Source: Macrostomum hystrix
Taxonomy: Eukaryota > Platyhelminthes > Macrostomidae
NCBI GenBank assembly: GCA_950097015.1
Contig: CATNEN010000038.1
Location: 13,820,001 to 13,884,000 of the forward strand
Direction of reading: 5' to 3'
Length of the DNA stretch: 64,000 nt
Numbering within the stretch: the first letter of the stretch is position 1; each line of letters opens with the position of its first letter. The translations under genes were made by a program, and so were the position numbers. The notes beneath the pieces were generated by a model. The model had not been told where the DNA came from. It was given only the letters and a program-made list of their open reading frames with translations, and did not search any database. Positions 1-10,400 of this stretch are shown here, one piece after another.

Positions 1-611
1 CCCCAGATCGACTGGCCAATCCGGCCCTGATGATCTCGGAGCCGCAGCACCCGTTCTTCTACTTCTGCATCCTGCAGTTGGCTGCCAACCCGAGTCAGGA
101 AATTTTCCAGTTTGCCGGTCCCCTCGGCCTCTCCGCCATGGTGAATCGGTTTGCCATTGACTTCCAGATCTTGGCAGAACCAACTGGCATCATTTTTGTG
201 CCGCCCTCTCGAGCCTTCGACGCATTCGCAAACAACAGTTTCAGGAGCAGCACAACCATCCACAAAAATAACTGGATAGCTATTCTGAGTAGAATGTGCC
301 TACAAATCAAGAAGTCTAATTCATCAGCTGAACGGCTTCAGAAATATTGCAACGACGTCTACAACATGGACCCGATCACGAACAAGAACGACGTTTCGTA
401 CGCTGTTCATGACACAAAGAAGCTGCGCACCTCTTACGACCCTCTAGGCTCACCGCAGTTCGCGAATCATTTAATGGATATCACAACAGTGGACCCGAGG
501 ATCATAACGGCTGATCAGTTTATTTTAAGTATCAAAAGAAACGATTTTTTTCACAACGGTTCTGTAAGCATTGAAAAAAGTAATGGGACCGCCTTTGTGT
601 GGACACGGTAG
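1..611 (+). pseudogene. GT32 glycosyltransferase, 3' exon of an upstream duplicate (partial at window edge)
   Basis: The sequence matches 3436-4046 almost base for base, and similarity continues to about 645/4084. It is the last exon of a second copy of the glycosyltransferase gene at 2721-4007; its first exon would lie left of the window. The visible protein lacks the DXD region and carries the C-terminal half of the domain. Differences from the full copy are few: an Ala/Thr change in the stretch before the C-terminus, and a T run of seven bases (5 in the other copy) near 545 that shifts the frame, so the two copies end in different C-terminal tails. Whether this copy works cannot be judged without the missing part. 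The tandem repeat period is about 3.4 kb, which implies a recent segmental duplication. Confidence 0.75.
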
Positions 612-645
612 ATGGACGGAAAATATGTCTCTTAGCAAGTTTAAG

Positions 646-1150
646 GAAAATGCTGGTTTTCGCCAAAAAGTACACTACAGAGATAATACATATTCACTTT
701 TTATACACAAATTAAGTGCATAATTTAGTTTTTTTATCCACAAGTTTCATTGGAGGTGGATCCAGCCTCATCTTTTGATATTTTTTGTTATAGCTGCATT
801 GATTTCTATCGAACTTTATTTAAAAAACATCGATTTCATACAGTAGATTTTCTTTTTCTCTAAATGCCCTGCTCCGAGCCAAACAATGCTCGTTTGCGAT
901 TAGCTATCGGCTCAACCGATTTTCACTATTGCTTCACCAAAATAGGTCAAATTGGCAGAAGCCGGCACACGTATTTTTATTAAGCAAAACTTTTTTCTAA
1001 GGAGAATAAATTTTCGAAAACCTGTTTTAGATATGATTATTTAATGCTTTCATTTTTACAACTTGCGCACAGTAAAAGACTCCGCTGGCAATTTAAGAGA
1101 TTGCACCAGAGCTTTTCGACAGTATTGACTGCCAAAGGCCCAAAGAATAG
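646..1150. other. AT-rich spacer, no gene seen
   Basis: No coding similarity or structured RNA was seen. It separates the truncated duplicate from the tandem repeat. Confidence 0.5.
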
Positions 1151-1304
1151 CAAGGCCCAACACTGACAGATATTAACGCCCAACACTGACAGATATCAAG
1201 GCCCAACACTGACAGATATCAAGGCCCAACACTGACAGATATCAAGGCCCAACACTGACAGATATCAAGGCCCAACACTGACAGATATCAACACTGACAG
1301 AACA
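1151..1304. repeat. 23-bp tandem repeat (about 6 copies)
   Basis: The unit AAGGCCCAACACTGACAGATATC is repeated head to tail about six times with few changes. The first spacer has a variant unit and the last units are truncated. Confidence 0.9.
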
Positions 1305-1589
1305 CTGCTCTCACTCATAATGAAGCTTGCGCGTAGTTGAATGAATAATTGAAAGAATTTTTTTATTTTAACTATTTTTTAATTACTTCCCTTTGCGCGT
1401 TGCGCTAAGCAAATACATTATTTTTCGAAGTGATTAAAGTTAGTAAACGTTGAGAGTAAAAGTGATGCTTGGTTACTACCTGATTGGGCCAAGTATCGCT
1501 CTAAAGCTAGAACACAACTTCACCCCCTTATTTGCCTAGCATTAAATTTAAGAACAGTAGTAAATTGGTTAGTTTGATTGGCAGGCTTG

Positions 1590-2060
1590 TCGAGGTGGCG
1601 GAAAGCGCTGACCTAATCCTCAAAACGCTGAAGACCGAGTTGCTAATTGTGCCGGACGAAACTCCAGCGGACCTGACGCACCGAGGCATATGAAGCTCGC
1701 TCGCTGCCGGAAATTCACCTACCCCAGCGGTCTCGCGCCCAAGGACTCGCAGAGGACTCACCTGGGTCGGTATGCGCCGCCCCCCTATCAAAACGCTGCC
1801 AGACCGCCAGAGGGCTCGGCTGTGGCAGGCGGTTATCGAGACCGTCCTGCTTTACAACTCCGAGGCGTGGACACTGACAGTGCGCTAAGATCGACAGCTG
1901 GACTCGGCGCACTCGTGGCTGCTCCGCGCGGTATGGATGATGTGACCTGCCAGCTGGAGTCGCAACTTGGACGGGGCAGGCCGGCGTGGCAAAAGAGTGC
2001 CGCGTTAGAGACTCGCTCATCGCTGATTGGCGGCGCGTAGCATGAAGTCCATGAAGACGA
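1590..2060 (+). pseudogene. Decayed non-LTR retrotransposon reverse transcriptase fragment
   Basis: Translating across frames gives pieces typical of the end of a LINE RT domain: a stretch with DLILKTLKTELLIVP early, then TVLLYNSEAWTLTV near 1840-1880, which matches the conserved 'LLYGSETW' block, followed by an SWLLRAVW-like block. Stops and frame changes break it, so it is a relic. The clade cannot be set from so little sequence. The region is more GC-rich than its surroundings, as expected for an inserted coding relic. Confidence 0.6.
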
Positions 2061-2208
2061 CAACTAGGTCCAACTGGCGAGTGTGCGGCGTGTGTCCTCG
2101 ATGATTCGGCGACAAGCCAGTCTCTGGCGGCATCGTCAGGGTGTTGGGCGGCTGGGGTGATGTGATTTCACAACGACGGAATAAAACTCGCGCCGCTCGT
2201 TCCCGCAC

Positions 2209-2720
2209 TCATCCAGAGTGGGATCAATTTGGTAATAATTGAGACGAGGCTCCAGACAACGAAGATAAAACTGCTCAAAAGGAGTAGAAAATACGAACCT
2301 ATGTTTTGGTTGTATAAACCTTAATCAGCTTCCGTACGAATGCCAAGAGTAGTGATGCGCGCATTTTCGTATCTATGCTAAAAAAATCTGCGAAGCTAAT
2401 TGAAAAGTTTTCAAACGAAATTGACCCTAAATATAAAGAGTTTGTTACTTATTGTGGGTTAAAAACGAGCGAAATGTGCATCAGTGCTTCTACGAGTAAA
2501 TTGGTGGCTTGCATTCTAAAAGTTGAGTGCATTCAAACACAGCTAGAGCACTGCAATTAACTGCTACTATAGCCAGTCCGTTTATATGACGTCCAATTCT
2601 GTCACCTGCAATTGTGCATAATTCGGACCCGCATAAATGTGCGGTTCCGAAAGGTCTTTAAATGCCTGGCTTGGGTGACAAAAAAGGGTTAGCTCGATCT
2701 GGAGCTAGTGAGCAGAGAAA
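2209..2720 (+). other. Upstream region of the GT32 gene; small unrecognised ORF at 2375-2560
   Basis: This holds a 61-codon ORF (2375-2560) with no family I recognise. Just before the start codon of the next gene the sequence GAGCAG precedes AGAAAATG, a plausible cis or trans splice acceptor five bases upstream of the ATG. Confidence 0.35.
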
Positions 2721-4007
2721 ATGAATAGAAAACTAACAACTCCAAAAGCCGGCTTTTCGCTTTTGGTATCAATAACAATCGCATTGCTGCTAATAGAGAT
2801 GCTAATTATGCGGAAATCGGCTCAAATTGCGCAAAATCTAACCAACGTCGAAGCTCGCTGCTCAAGGACGAGCTCAGGGAAGGAAATGACAAGGCTTATC
2901 GCCGTCGTGAAGGCGTTTGGCAGCGTCTGCCACGACCTCAAGTGCCACGCGGCGCTTCAGTCAGCGACAGAGCAGGCCGTGGACCGGGTGCCCCGGATTC
3001 GGCACATCCTGTGGAAGAGCGAGCGAGTGTCGGTCTACTTTGCACAGCAGCTGAAGTCCTGGATCCAGATCCATCCGAACTGGACCTACGTTCTCTGGCG
3101 CGACAAGGATCTGGAAGGCTTTGTAGCCAGACAATACCCAGGCCTACTGTACAAGTTCCGGACACTGAAGCACCACATCATGCGAGTGGACATGATTCGT
3201 TACCTGATCCTGTACCGAGTGAGTCTTCTTCTCTATAAAAATAAATCTTCCTAAATATTGATTCGAGCCGATTGTGAGGTGGCCTGACAAATTTTTATGT
3301 CCCTGCAGTTCGGTGGAGTGTACGCAGACCTGGACTACACCCTGGTGCGGCCACTAGACCGGTTTCTCAAGTACCCGGCCACTGTGCCGATAACAGCGGA
3401 GGCCATTGCTATGATGTACTTCGGCATGAAGTGGCCCCCAGATCGACTGGCCAATCCGGCCCTGATGATCTCGGAGCCGCAGCACCCGTTCTTCTACTTC
3501 TGCATCCTGCAGTTGGCTGCCAACCCGAGTCAGGAAATTTTCCAGTTTGCCGGTCCCCTCGGCCTCTCCGCCATGGTGAATCGGTTTGCCATTGACTTCC
3601 AGATCTTGGCAGAACCAACTGGCATCATTTTTGTGCCGCCCTCTCGAGCCTTCGACGCATTCGCAAACAACAGTTTCAGGAGCAGCACAACCATCCACAA
3701 AAATAACTGGATAGCTATTCTGAGTAGAATGTGCCTACAAATCAAGAAGTCTAATTCATCAGCTGAACGGCTTCAGAAATATTGCAACGACGTCTACAAC
3801 ATGGACCCGATCACGAACAAGAACGACGTTTCGTACGCTGTTCATGACACAAAGAAGCTGCGCACCTCTTACGACCCTCTAGGCTCACCGCAGTTCACGA
3901 ATCATTTAATGGATATCACAACAGTGGACCCGAGGATCATAACGGCTGATCAGTTTATTTTAAGTATCAAAAGAAACGATTTTTCACAACGGTTCTGTGA
4001 GAATTGA
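2721..4007 (+). CDS. GT32-type (Gly_transf_sug, DXD) type II membrane glycosyltransferase
   Basis: Two exons, 2721-3218 and 3309-4007, joined in phase 0 by an intron with donor GTGAGT and acceptor CTGCAG; the spliced product is 398 residues. Residues about 13-30 form one hydrophobic segment, fitting a Golgi type II membrane protein. The catalytic domain follows: an IRHILWKSERV block, an HPNWTYVLWRD block, an MRVDMIRYLIL block, and FGGVYADLDY right after the splice site, whose DLD is the DXD metal/nucleotide-sugar motif. This arrangement is that of the GT32 family (OCH1, alpha-1,4-galactosyl and GlcNAc transferases). Donor and acceptor sugars cannot be told from sequence. Paralogues lie at 1-611, 16149-17374 and 38450-41570. 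The 3' end differs from the duplicate because of a shorter T run near 3980. Confidence 0.85.
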
Positions 4008-4119
4008 AAAAATAAATGGGACCGCCTTTGTGTGGACACGGTAGATGGACGGAAAGTATGTCTCTTAGCAAAAGTTTAGGAGGTTTAAGATTAAACATGA
4101 AAATCTGATTCGAAAGCAG

Positions 4120-4900
4120 CTCAAACTCTCAACGAAAGTTTTCCGATAAACACGCTTGCCGATCTCATTCTCAACTTCAATGCTCTGTGTCTGAGACAGT
4201 GGAAATCCGGCCTCATCGGGTGTTTGGTCCACAGCTTTCATTGTCTGGATTATAACTTTGACGAAGAATTGAATTTTCTGACCAAAATATTTCAACAAAA
4301 AGGTTATCCTAGTGCATTTATTCACAACCACATAAACAAATTCGTCTCTGAAAATAAAGTCAAACTGGCTACTGCTAAATCTGATTCCCATTGATTTCAA
4401 CGAACCAACTCTTGTCCTCCCTTTCGTCGGTTATCCTTCCGAATTCTTTAAAAACAAAGTTTGCTAAATTTAAATCTGCTAAACTCGCTTAATCGCAACA
4501 TTCGCGTCGTTTTTCGTTCTGCTCAAGTTGGCGATTTCGTCGGTCGGTTGAAGTCGCGTGTTCCCTTCAGTCTTCGTGCTGGTGTCATTTATCACTTTAA
4601 CTGATATGAGGATCAGAGCGCCTTCTACGTGGGGAAGACTAAAAGGCACCTGTACATTAGAATCAGGGAGCACTGGCTGAAACCGTCGGCTATCCAAAGC
4701 CATCTCTTAGAATGTAATAGCTGCTCCAACTGCAAACCAGAAGAACGCTTCAAAGTCATGGACCAATGCGCCCTTGACTCCAAATAGCAGATTCTTGAAG
4801 CCTTGTACATTGAAGCTCATGCCCCCAACCTCAACACTCAACTCCAACACTACAGTGGCGCGGGCCATGTTCTCCCCGTGTTGCTTGGGAGGGGTATTGG
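4120..4900 (+). pseudogene. Penelope-like element fragment: end of RT and GIY-YIG endonuclease
   Basis: One reading frame gives CLRQWKSGLIGCLVHSF and NFLTKIFQQKGYPSAFI, the linker that follows the RT domain in Penelope-like elements. After a short disordered stretch come RNIRVVFRSAQVGDFVGRLK and FYVGKTKRHLYIRIREH (about 4620-4670), the start of a GIY-YIG nuclease in its Penelope form, then ALYIEAHAPNLNTQL. Several stops and a frame change show that it is dead. The 5' part of the element is missing. Confidence 0.7.
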
Positions 4901-5250
4901 CTGTACATTCTGTTCAGTTGGTTGTAACCCTAAATGCTCGTCCCTGAACTTTGCCTCTCGATTTCCGGACTAACAATGTTCTAACAAAATATTTATTAAT
5001 GAATAAACATAAATAAATAAGTGTTTAATAAACATAAATAAACATGAAGATGCATACTGTTGTGCGTGTCACGAGTATAGCGTCTGTGCACAAGTTTGTA
5101 CACCCGTCTAGGTGTATATGCTATAGCGTTCTCTCTCTCTCTCTCATGCTACCATATTATGTAATAGCGTCTGGCTCTGCATGTGCTACTTATGTAACGA
5201 CTGAAGCCAAATAGAATGTGTAGCGCTTTGCTCTCGTCCGCGCTCATCAC
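4901..5250. other. AT-rich spacer and probable 5' LTR remnant with CT microsatellite
   Basis: A run of alternating CT lies at about 5131-5147. The sequence immediately before 5251 occupies the place of a 5' LTR for the gag relic that follows, but no second LTR was found to prove it. 5237-5252 recurs as a 16-base match at 6377-6392. Confidence 0.4.
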
Positions 5251-6415
5251 ATGGCATCCCAAGCTACAGTAATTTAAAAGTGCCTGGACCTGAAACCACC
5301 CGGAGAGTTGGAGACCGACTCCAACGAGACTTGGAAACGATGGCGTCAGAAATTCATGATCTACCTCAGGGCCACAAGCATTGTTCAAGAAGAGCGCCGA
5401 ATCGATTTGTTCCTGCACCTCATCGGTGACACCGGGCTGGACATCTACAACACACTAGAATTTGAAGACGGTGAAGATGAGGAAAAAAGCACCGCTGATA
5501 AACGCCGAACTCTAGAAGAGTTTTGGTATTTTTCGATGAGCATTTTAGCCCGCGCACTAGCGAAGTCTTCGAACGATTCAAGTTCTGGGAGCGAGACCAG
5601 AAAGAAGCGGAGCCTGTGGACCTATTTGTGACCGATTTGAAGCGCCTGGCCACAACGTGCAACTTCGACACTCAAAAAGAAAAGATCCGGGACAAGATCG
5701 TCTTGGGCTGCAATGACTCTCGAATGCGAGAGCAGCTGCTCCGAGAACCGGAGCTTGATCTGAGAACGGCGATCGACATGTGCCGAGCTGCTGAATCCGC
5801 CAAGCATCAGATGAAGGAAGTCGAGAAAGGCCTGAACTCCATAAGAGCGTCATCTTGGTTAAGTCAAGTGACCACACGACAGCATTCAAGCATTATAGCC
5901 ATGGCAACTCAGCACCCAGCGCACAAGCAGACACTCGAAGTCAGCTTGGAGTGAACGCCGCTCGCACAGCTCCGACTCAGCAGTTTGCACGCTGCAACCA
6001 CTGCGGATACGGTCATCGTGAAGGCAAGTGTCCTGCTTTCGGTAAGCGATGCTTGAGTTGTGGCCGCATGAATCACTTCCGTAGTCAGTGCCTGAGTAAG
6101 AGCCAGAAAGTCATGACTGTGGGTGTCGCGGAAGTTGCTGAGCCCCGTCCGGACGGGGATGAGGTTTGCTTCATCGGAACACTGCAGTCTGATGGTGAAT
6201 CAGCTTGGTTAGCCGAAGTCCAGCTGCCAAATGGTGAGAGGCTGATATTTAAGATGGAAACTAGAGCAGAGGTGAACGTGTTGCCTGCTCACCTGCTTCC
6301 GGCTGGGGAGCAGCTGTGCGCCACTCGAACAGTTCTGACTGCCTTTGGTGGAGCGCGCATTCCGGTTCTTGGGAAGTCCGCGCTCATCACAGTGCGAAAC
6401 GCGTCATTAATCTAA
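5251..6415 (+). pseudogene. Ty3/gypsy gag and protease remnant
   Basis: The reading begins ATGGCATCCCAAGC, as in the intact gypsy element (ATG at 7405), but meets a stop after eight codons. Gag-like sequence then runs through at least three frames, with shifts near 5530 and 5860-5950. A zinc-knuckle block at about 5995-6095 has CNHCGYGHREGKCPAFGKRC and a second CysCys-His-Cys set, closely resembling the knuckles of the intact element. After it the protease active site is degraded: the DTGA expected there reads ETRAE. No RT or integrase follows. It is a truncated, inactive relative of the 7116-11542 element. Confidence 0.75.
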
Positions 6416-7110
6416 TTAAATCGAATACTGCATGTTGATTTTCGCATTTCTATTTCACAACTGTTCTTATTCCATTCCAGTTGACGTTTTCAATACACAT
6501 GCACTCATAGGAATTTATCATATGCCTCCGCTGTATTTAAGTATGGAGCTCAGTCATTTCTTTCAATTCAATGGCACAATGGTATTGCTTCATGACAGTA
6601 AAAAACGAAACCTTTTTGCTTAGCTTTAGTTGTGGGCTTTACTCTCCGACACACTGCTCAGATTTCTTTCTTTATTTTGATTCAGCTGTTTCATTCTTTC
6701 AGACTGTGCACATGCAAGCATTTTGAAAAAAGGAATGAAGTACGTACATATTTATCGAATGTGCCAGTCTGTTGACGTATAGAATGCCAGCTCATAAGTT
6801 GAATGCGGTGCAAGTGGATGAAATGCAAATTTCAAAATGCACTGCTATTGTACGAGTAATGTAAAAAGGCGCTAAATTAGAGGTAATAAGAATCGAGAGA
6901 CAAAGGCGCCTCTGCAAAACTTGCGCAGTGTATATACGAGTACAATGACACACTGTTGTTTTTCACACACACGAATGACATAGATGTCGCTCAAAAAGTA
7001 CCTCGGCTCTAATAGTACATTTTGCCAAATAGCCACGAAATGCAGGAAAGCGGAGACAACCATGGAGAAAAGTAAATATTGGTATACTGCAACAATCATT
7101 GGGTATTAAG
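6416..7110. other. AT-rich spacer, no gene seen
   Basis: Only short chance ORFs occur. The last bases before the gypsy element, TAAAC (7111-7115), are the target-site duplication. Confidence 0.5.
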
Positions 7111-7115
7111 TAAAC

Positions 7116-7404
7116 TGACGTGCCGGGGTTTGAGTCGTGAATGAACCGTGAACTGTGTTGAGCAAGTGAACTGTGGTTGATCTGCAGGCCTGCGTGCCAG
7201 CCGCACTCTGACCCAATGTACGCAGCCTGAATATTGATTATTGATGTACTCAACACCTGTTGACTTTTAAGCCTTGTTGACTCGTCGACTTATATATAAA
7301 TGCATGTGTATGGTGAAACATCGTGACAAATAAACAAAACTCGCTACTAACCCAAACCAAGCCTACGGGCAGTTTTGCCTTATATTCCTGAGCACGACTT
7401 GACA
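7116..7404 (+). repeat. 5' LTR of the gypsy element
   Basis: Starts TGACGTGCC and ends CTTGACA. A TATA-like TATATATAAA lies at 7291-7300 and an AATAAA signal at about 7329, the usual U3-R layout. Confidence 0.95.
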
Positions 7405-7418
7405 ATGGCATCGCAAGC
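7405..7418 (+). promoter_or_regulatory. Probable primer-binding site overlapping the start codon
   Basis: The base after the LTR is A of ATG, and TGGCATCGCAAGC follows directly. TGG is the usual first triplet of a PBS (complement of tRNA 3' CCA), so the PBS and first codons appear to coincide. The same word with one change starts the gag relic at 5251. Confidence 0.6.
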
Positions 7419-10400
7419 ATCTGAACTAAGCCTTGAAGATCCTGACACAGCCGAAGCCTGGCTGCTAAGTTTCGCGGCCGCTGCACGGACCAAGAAACTG
7501 AAGGATTCGGAAGAGGAACACCAGATCACTGATCTATTCCTCTCGAGGGCAGGCCTCAAGGCACTGAGAACCCTGACCCTCATGGCTGCCCCAGACAGCC
7601 TGGAGACCAAAACATTCGCACAGATCCGCGACATCATCGATGCAACGATTCGGCCCAAGCGGCGCCTCACCATTGCCGAGAGGGTGAAATTCCTCTCCCT
7701 CAGGCAGGATCCGAGCGAAGGCGTCGCATCGTACTACCGCCGGCTCCGAGCAGCTGCAGCCTCGTGCAGTTTTGAGAAGCTAGGCTCGAAACAGACCTGT
7801 GAGGACGAACTCATCACCATGAGGCTCGTGGACGGTCTTGCCTCCGTGGACCACAAGCGCAGACTGCTGGAGAGGATGCAGGGCATCGACATGCTGCTGA
7901 CCGATGTGCTGCAAGAGCTTGAGCAGTTGGAGCAGATTCGCTACTACAACGCCGGCACCGGGCCCACCGTCACCACCGAGTCAAGCATCGCCTATGCAGG
8001 GCGGCGCGCCGCACCTCCACAGCTTCCTCCGGACACCAGATCGCTGAAGCACCCAACAAGGACGAAGTGCCAATACTGTGGCGGTTCGCACCAGCAGGGC
8101 TCATGCCCCGCCTTCGGCAAAAGGTGCACCACCTGCAACAAGAAAAACCACTACGCAGCCGTTTGCAGGTCCCGCACTGTGCACTTGGAGACCTGGGAGG
8201 AGGACGATGATGCCGCCCCGAAGCCAGATGCCGCCAACGTCTTCGTCATCAGACCGGAGCACAAGGAGCGAAAAGGCATCTTCAGGCGCGTCAAGATCAA
8301 CGGCAAAGAGCTGCAGATGCAAGTGGACACAGGCGCCGACGTAAGCCTCATTCCCAGGGGCCATTGGGAGGTGCTCGGGCGTCCAGCGCTGAGGAAGTCC
8401 AAGCGAATCCTGAGGCAATTTGATGGATCAATAATCAAGATCCTGGGCGAGTTCACAGCAACGTGGAATGATAAAGACAAGTTCCGCACTGTCGACTTGG
8501 TTGTCACTGCAGCACACAAGTCACACGGGCTGTTGGGCCTCGACAACCTGGATTGGAACTCTGAGAGGCAGACAGTTGGTGGCCAAGGCACTGCAATACA
8601 GCACCTCAATTGCCTGAAGGGTTTCCAAGCCAGAATCAAGCTGATCGAAGGTGCCAAGCCATTCTACTGTGCAGCCAGAGCGGTGCCACTGCACCTGCGC
8701 GACCGCGTCAACCAAGAGCTGAAGCGCCTCCAGGCTGAAGGAATAATTGAACCAGTGACCGAAGGCGGTAGCGAGTGGGCGTCACCAATCGTCTGCGTCC
8801 TCAAACCCAACGGCAAAATCAGAATTTGTGCCGATTACAAGGCGGGGGTCAATCATCAAGTGTGCGGAGACACCTATCCAATGCCAACCGTCGAGACCAT
8901 CTTCTCGGATGTCGCCGGAATGACTGACTTCGCGACCCTCGACCTATCTGACGCATATCTACAGATTGAACTCGAGGAGAAGAGCAGGGAAGTCACTACG
9001 ATTGCGACCCCACTCGGTCTGTTTCGCTACACCCGACTCGTGCCAGGCCTCAAGTCAGCATCCGCCATCTTTCAAAAGGCCATGGAGACGACCCTTGAGG
9101 AGGTGAACGGCAAGGTCATCTATCAAGACGATATTCTGCTCGGAGGTCGCTCCAGCGAAGATCTCAAAGCCAAAGTCAATGAAGTAATTAAGATCCTCCA
9201 GGCAGCCGGAATGAACATAAATCTCGCCAAGTCCAACTTGGGCGCCAAGAGCGTCAAGTTCCTCGGCTACAGAATCGGTGCAGAAGGAATCTCTCCGGAC
9301 CCTGGACTGGTCAGCAAGATAAAAGACATCTCTGCACCACGCGACCGTCGCCAGTTGGAGTCCTTCCTCGGCCTCTGCAACTTTTTCGGAAGGTTCGTCA
9401 ACAATTATGCGCACATCGTCGAGCCCCTGAACCAGCTGCGCAAGAAGGGAGCGGAGTTCACTTGGACAACTGCACAGGAAGCGGCCTTCCACCAGCTAAA
9501 GAAGCTCCTGAGCTCCAGCCCGATCATCCAGCCATACGACCGGACAAAGGAAACAACGCTCACGACCGACGCCAGCGAGAAGGCGGTGGCCGCCGTGCTC
9601 ACGCAAGAAGGTCATCCCGTCATCTACTTCAGCAGGCGTTTGACGGAGGCAGAGGCACGCTACTCCAACATCGAACGGGAGGCGCTGGCGATTGTGTGGT
9701 CAATGGAGAGGTCCCGTCAGTTCCTACTGGGCAAGCGCTTCACTCTGCGAACCGACCACCGCCCTCTCGAGTTTCTGTTCGGGGCACGGCAACAGCTCCC
9801 TAAAGTCGCCAATGCCCGCATCCTGCGCTGGGCGATCCGCCTCATGGGATTTGACTTCGCTATTGAGTACGCCCGCGGAGTCGACATCCCGCACGCCGAT
9901 GCATTGTCTCGTCTTGACTTCGCTGACGTCCCGGACGATCCATCTGAAGCGGCACCCCAACAACACCTGGTGCATTGGGCCGGTGAAAGCGTCATCGGCT
10001 GGACTGAGCTGGCAGAGGAGACAAAGCGCGATAGACTGCTAGCGGACATCACTCGAAGGATAGCTGGAAACCGTTGGACGGGTTGCTCGCCTGCGGAACG
10101 GCAATTCAAAGCAATTCGACATGCACTCACTCTAGACGGCTCGGTGGTGTGCTACGGCGATCGACCGGTCATTCCTGCTTCACTACGCAGTCGCGTCCTG
10201 GAATTGGTGCACAGCGGGGCGCATCCGGGCGCCACGAGCACTCGAGCGCTGGTCCGCAACTCCGTCTGGTGGCCAGGCTACTGCGATGACGTCGAAGGAT
10301 TCGTCCGTGCCTGCCACACCTGCGCCAAGCAACGTCAAAGTAGTCACAGCAGTGTCCACCAATGGCCCGCCGAGTCTGAGCCTTGGGGGCGCGTGCACAT

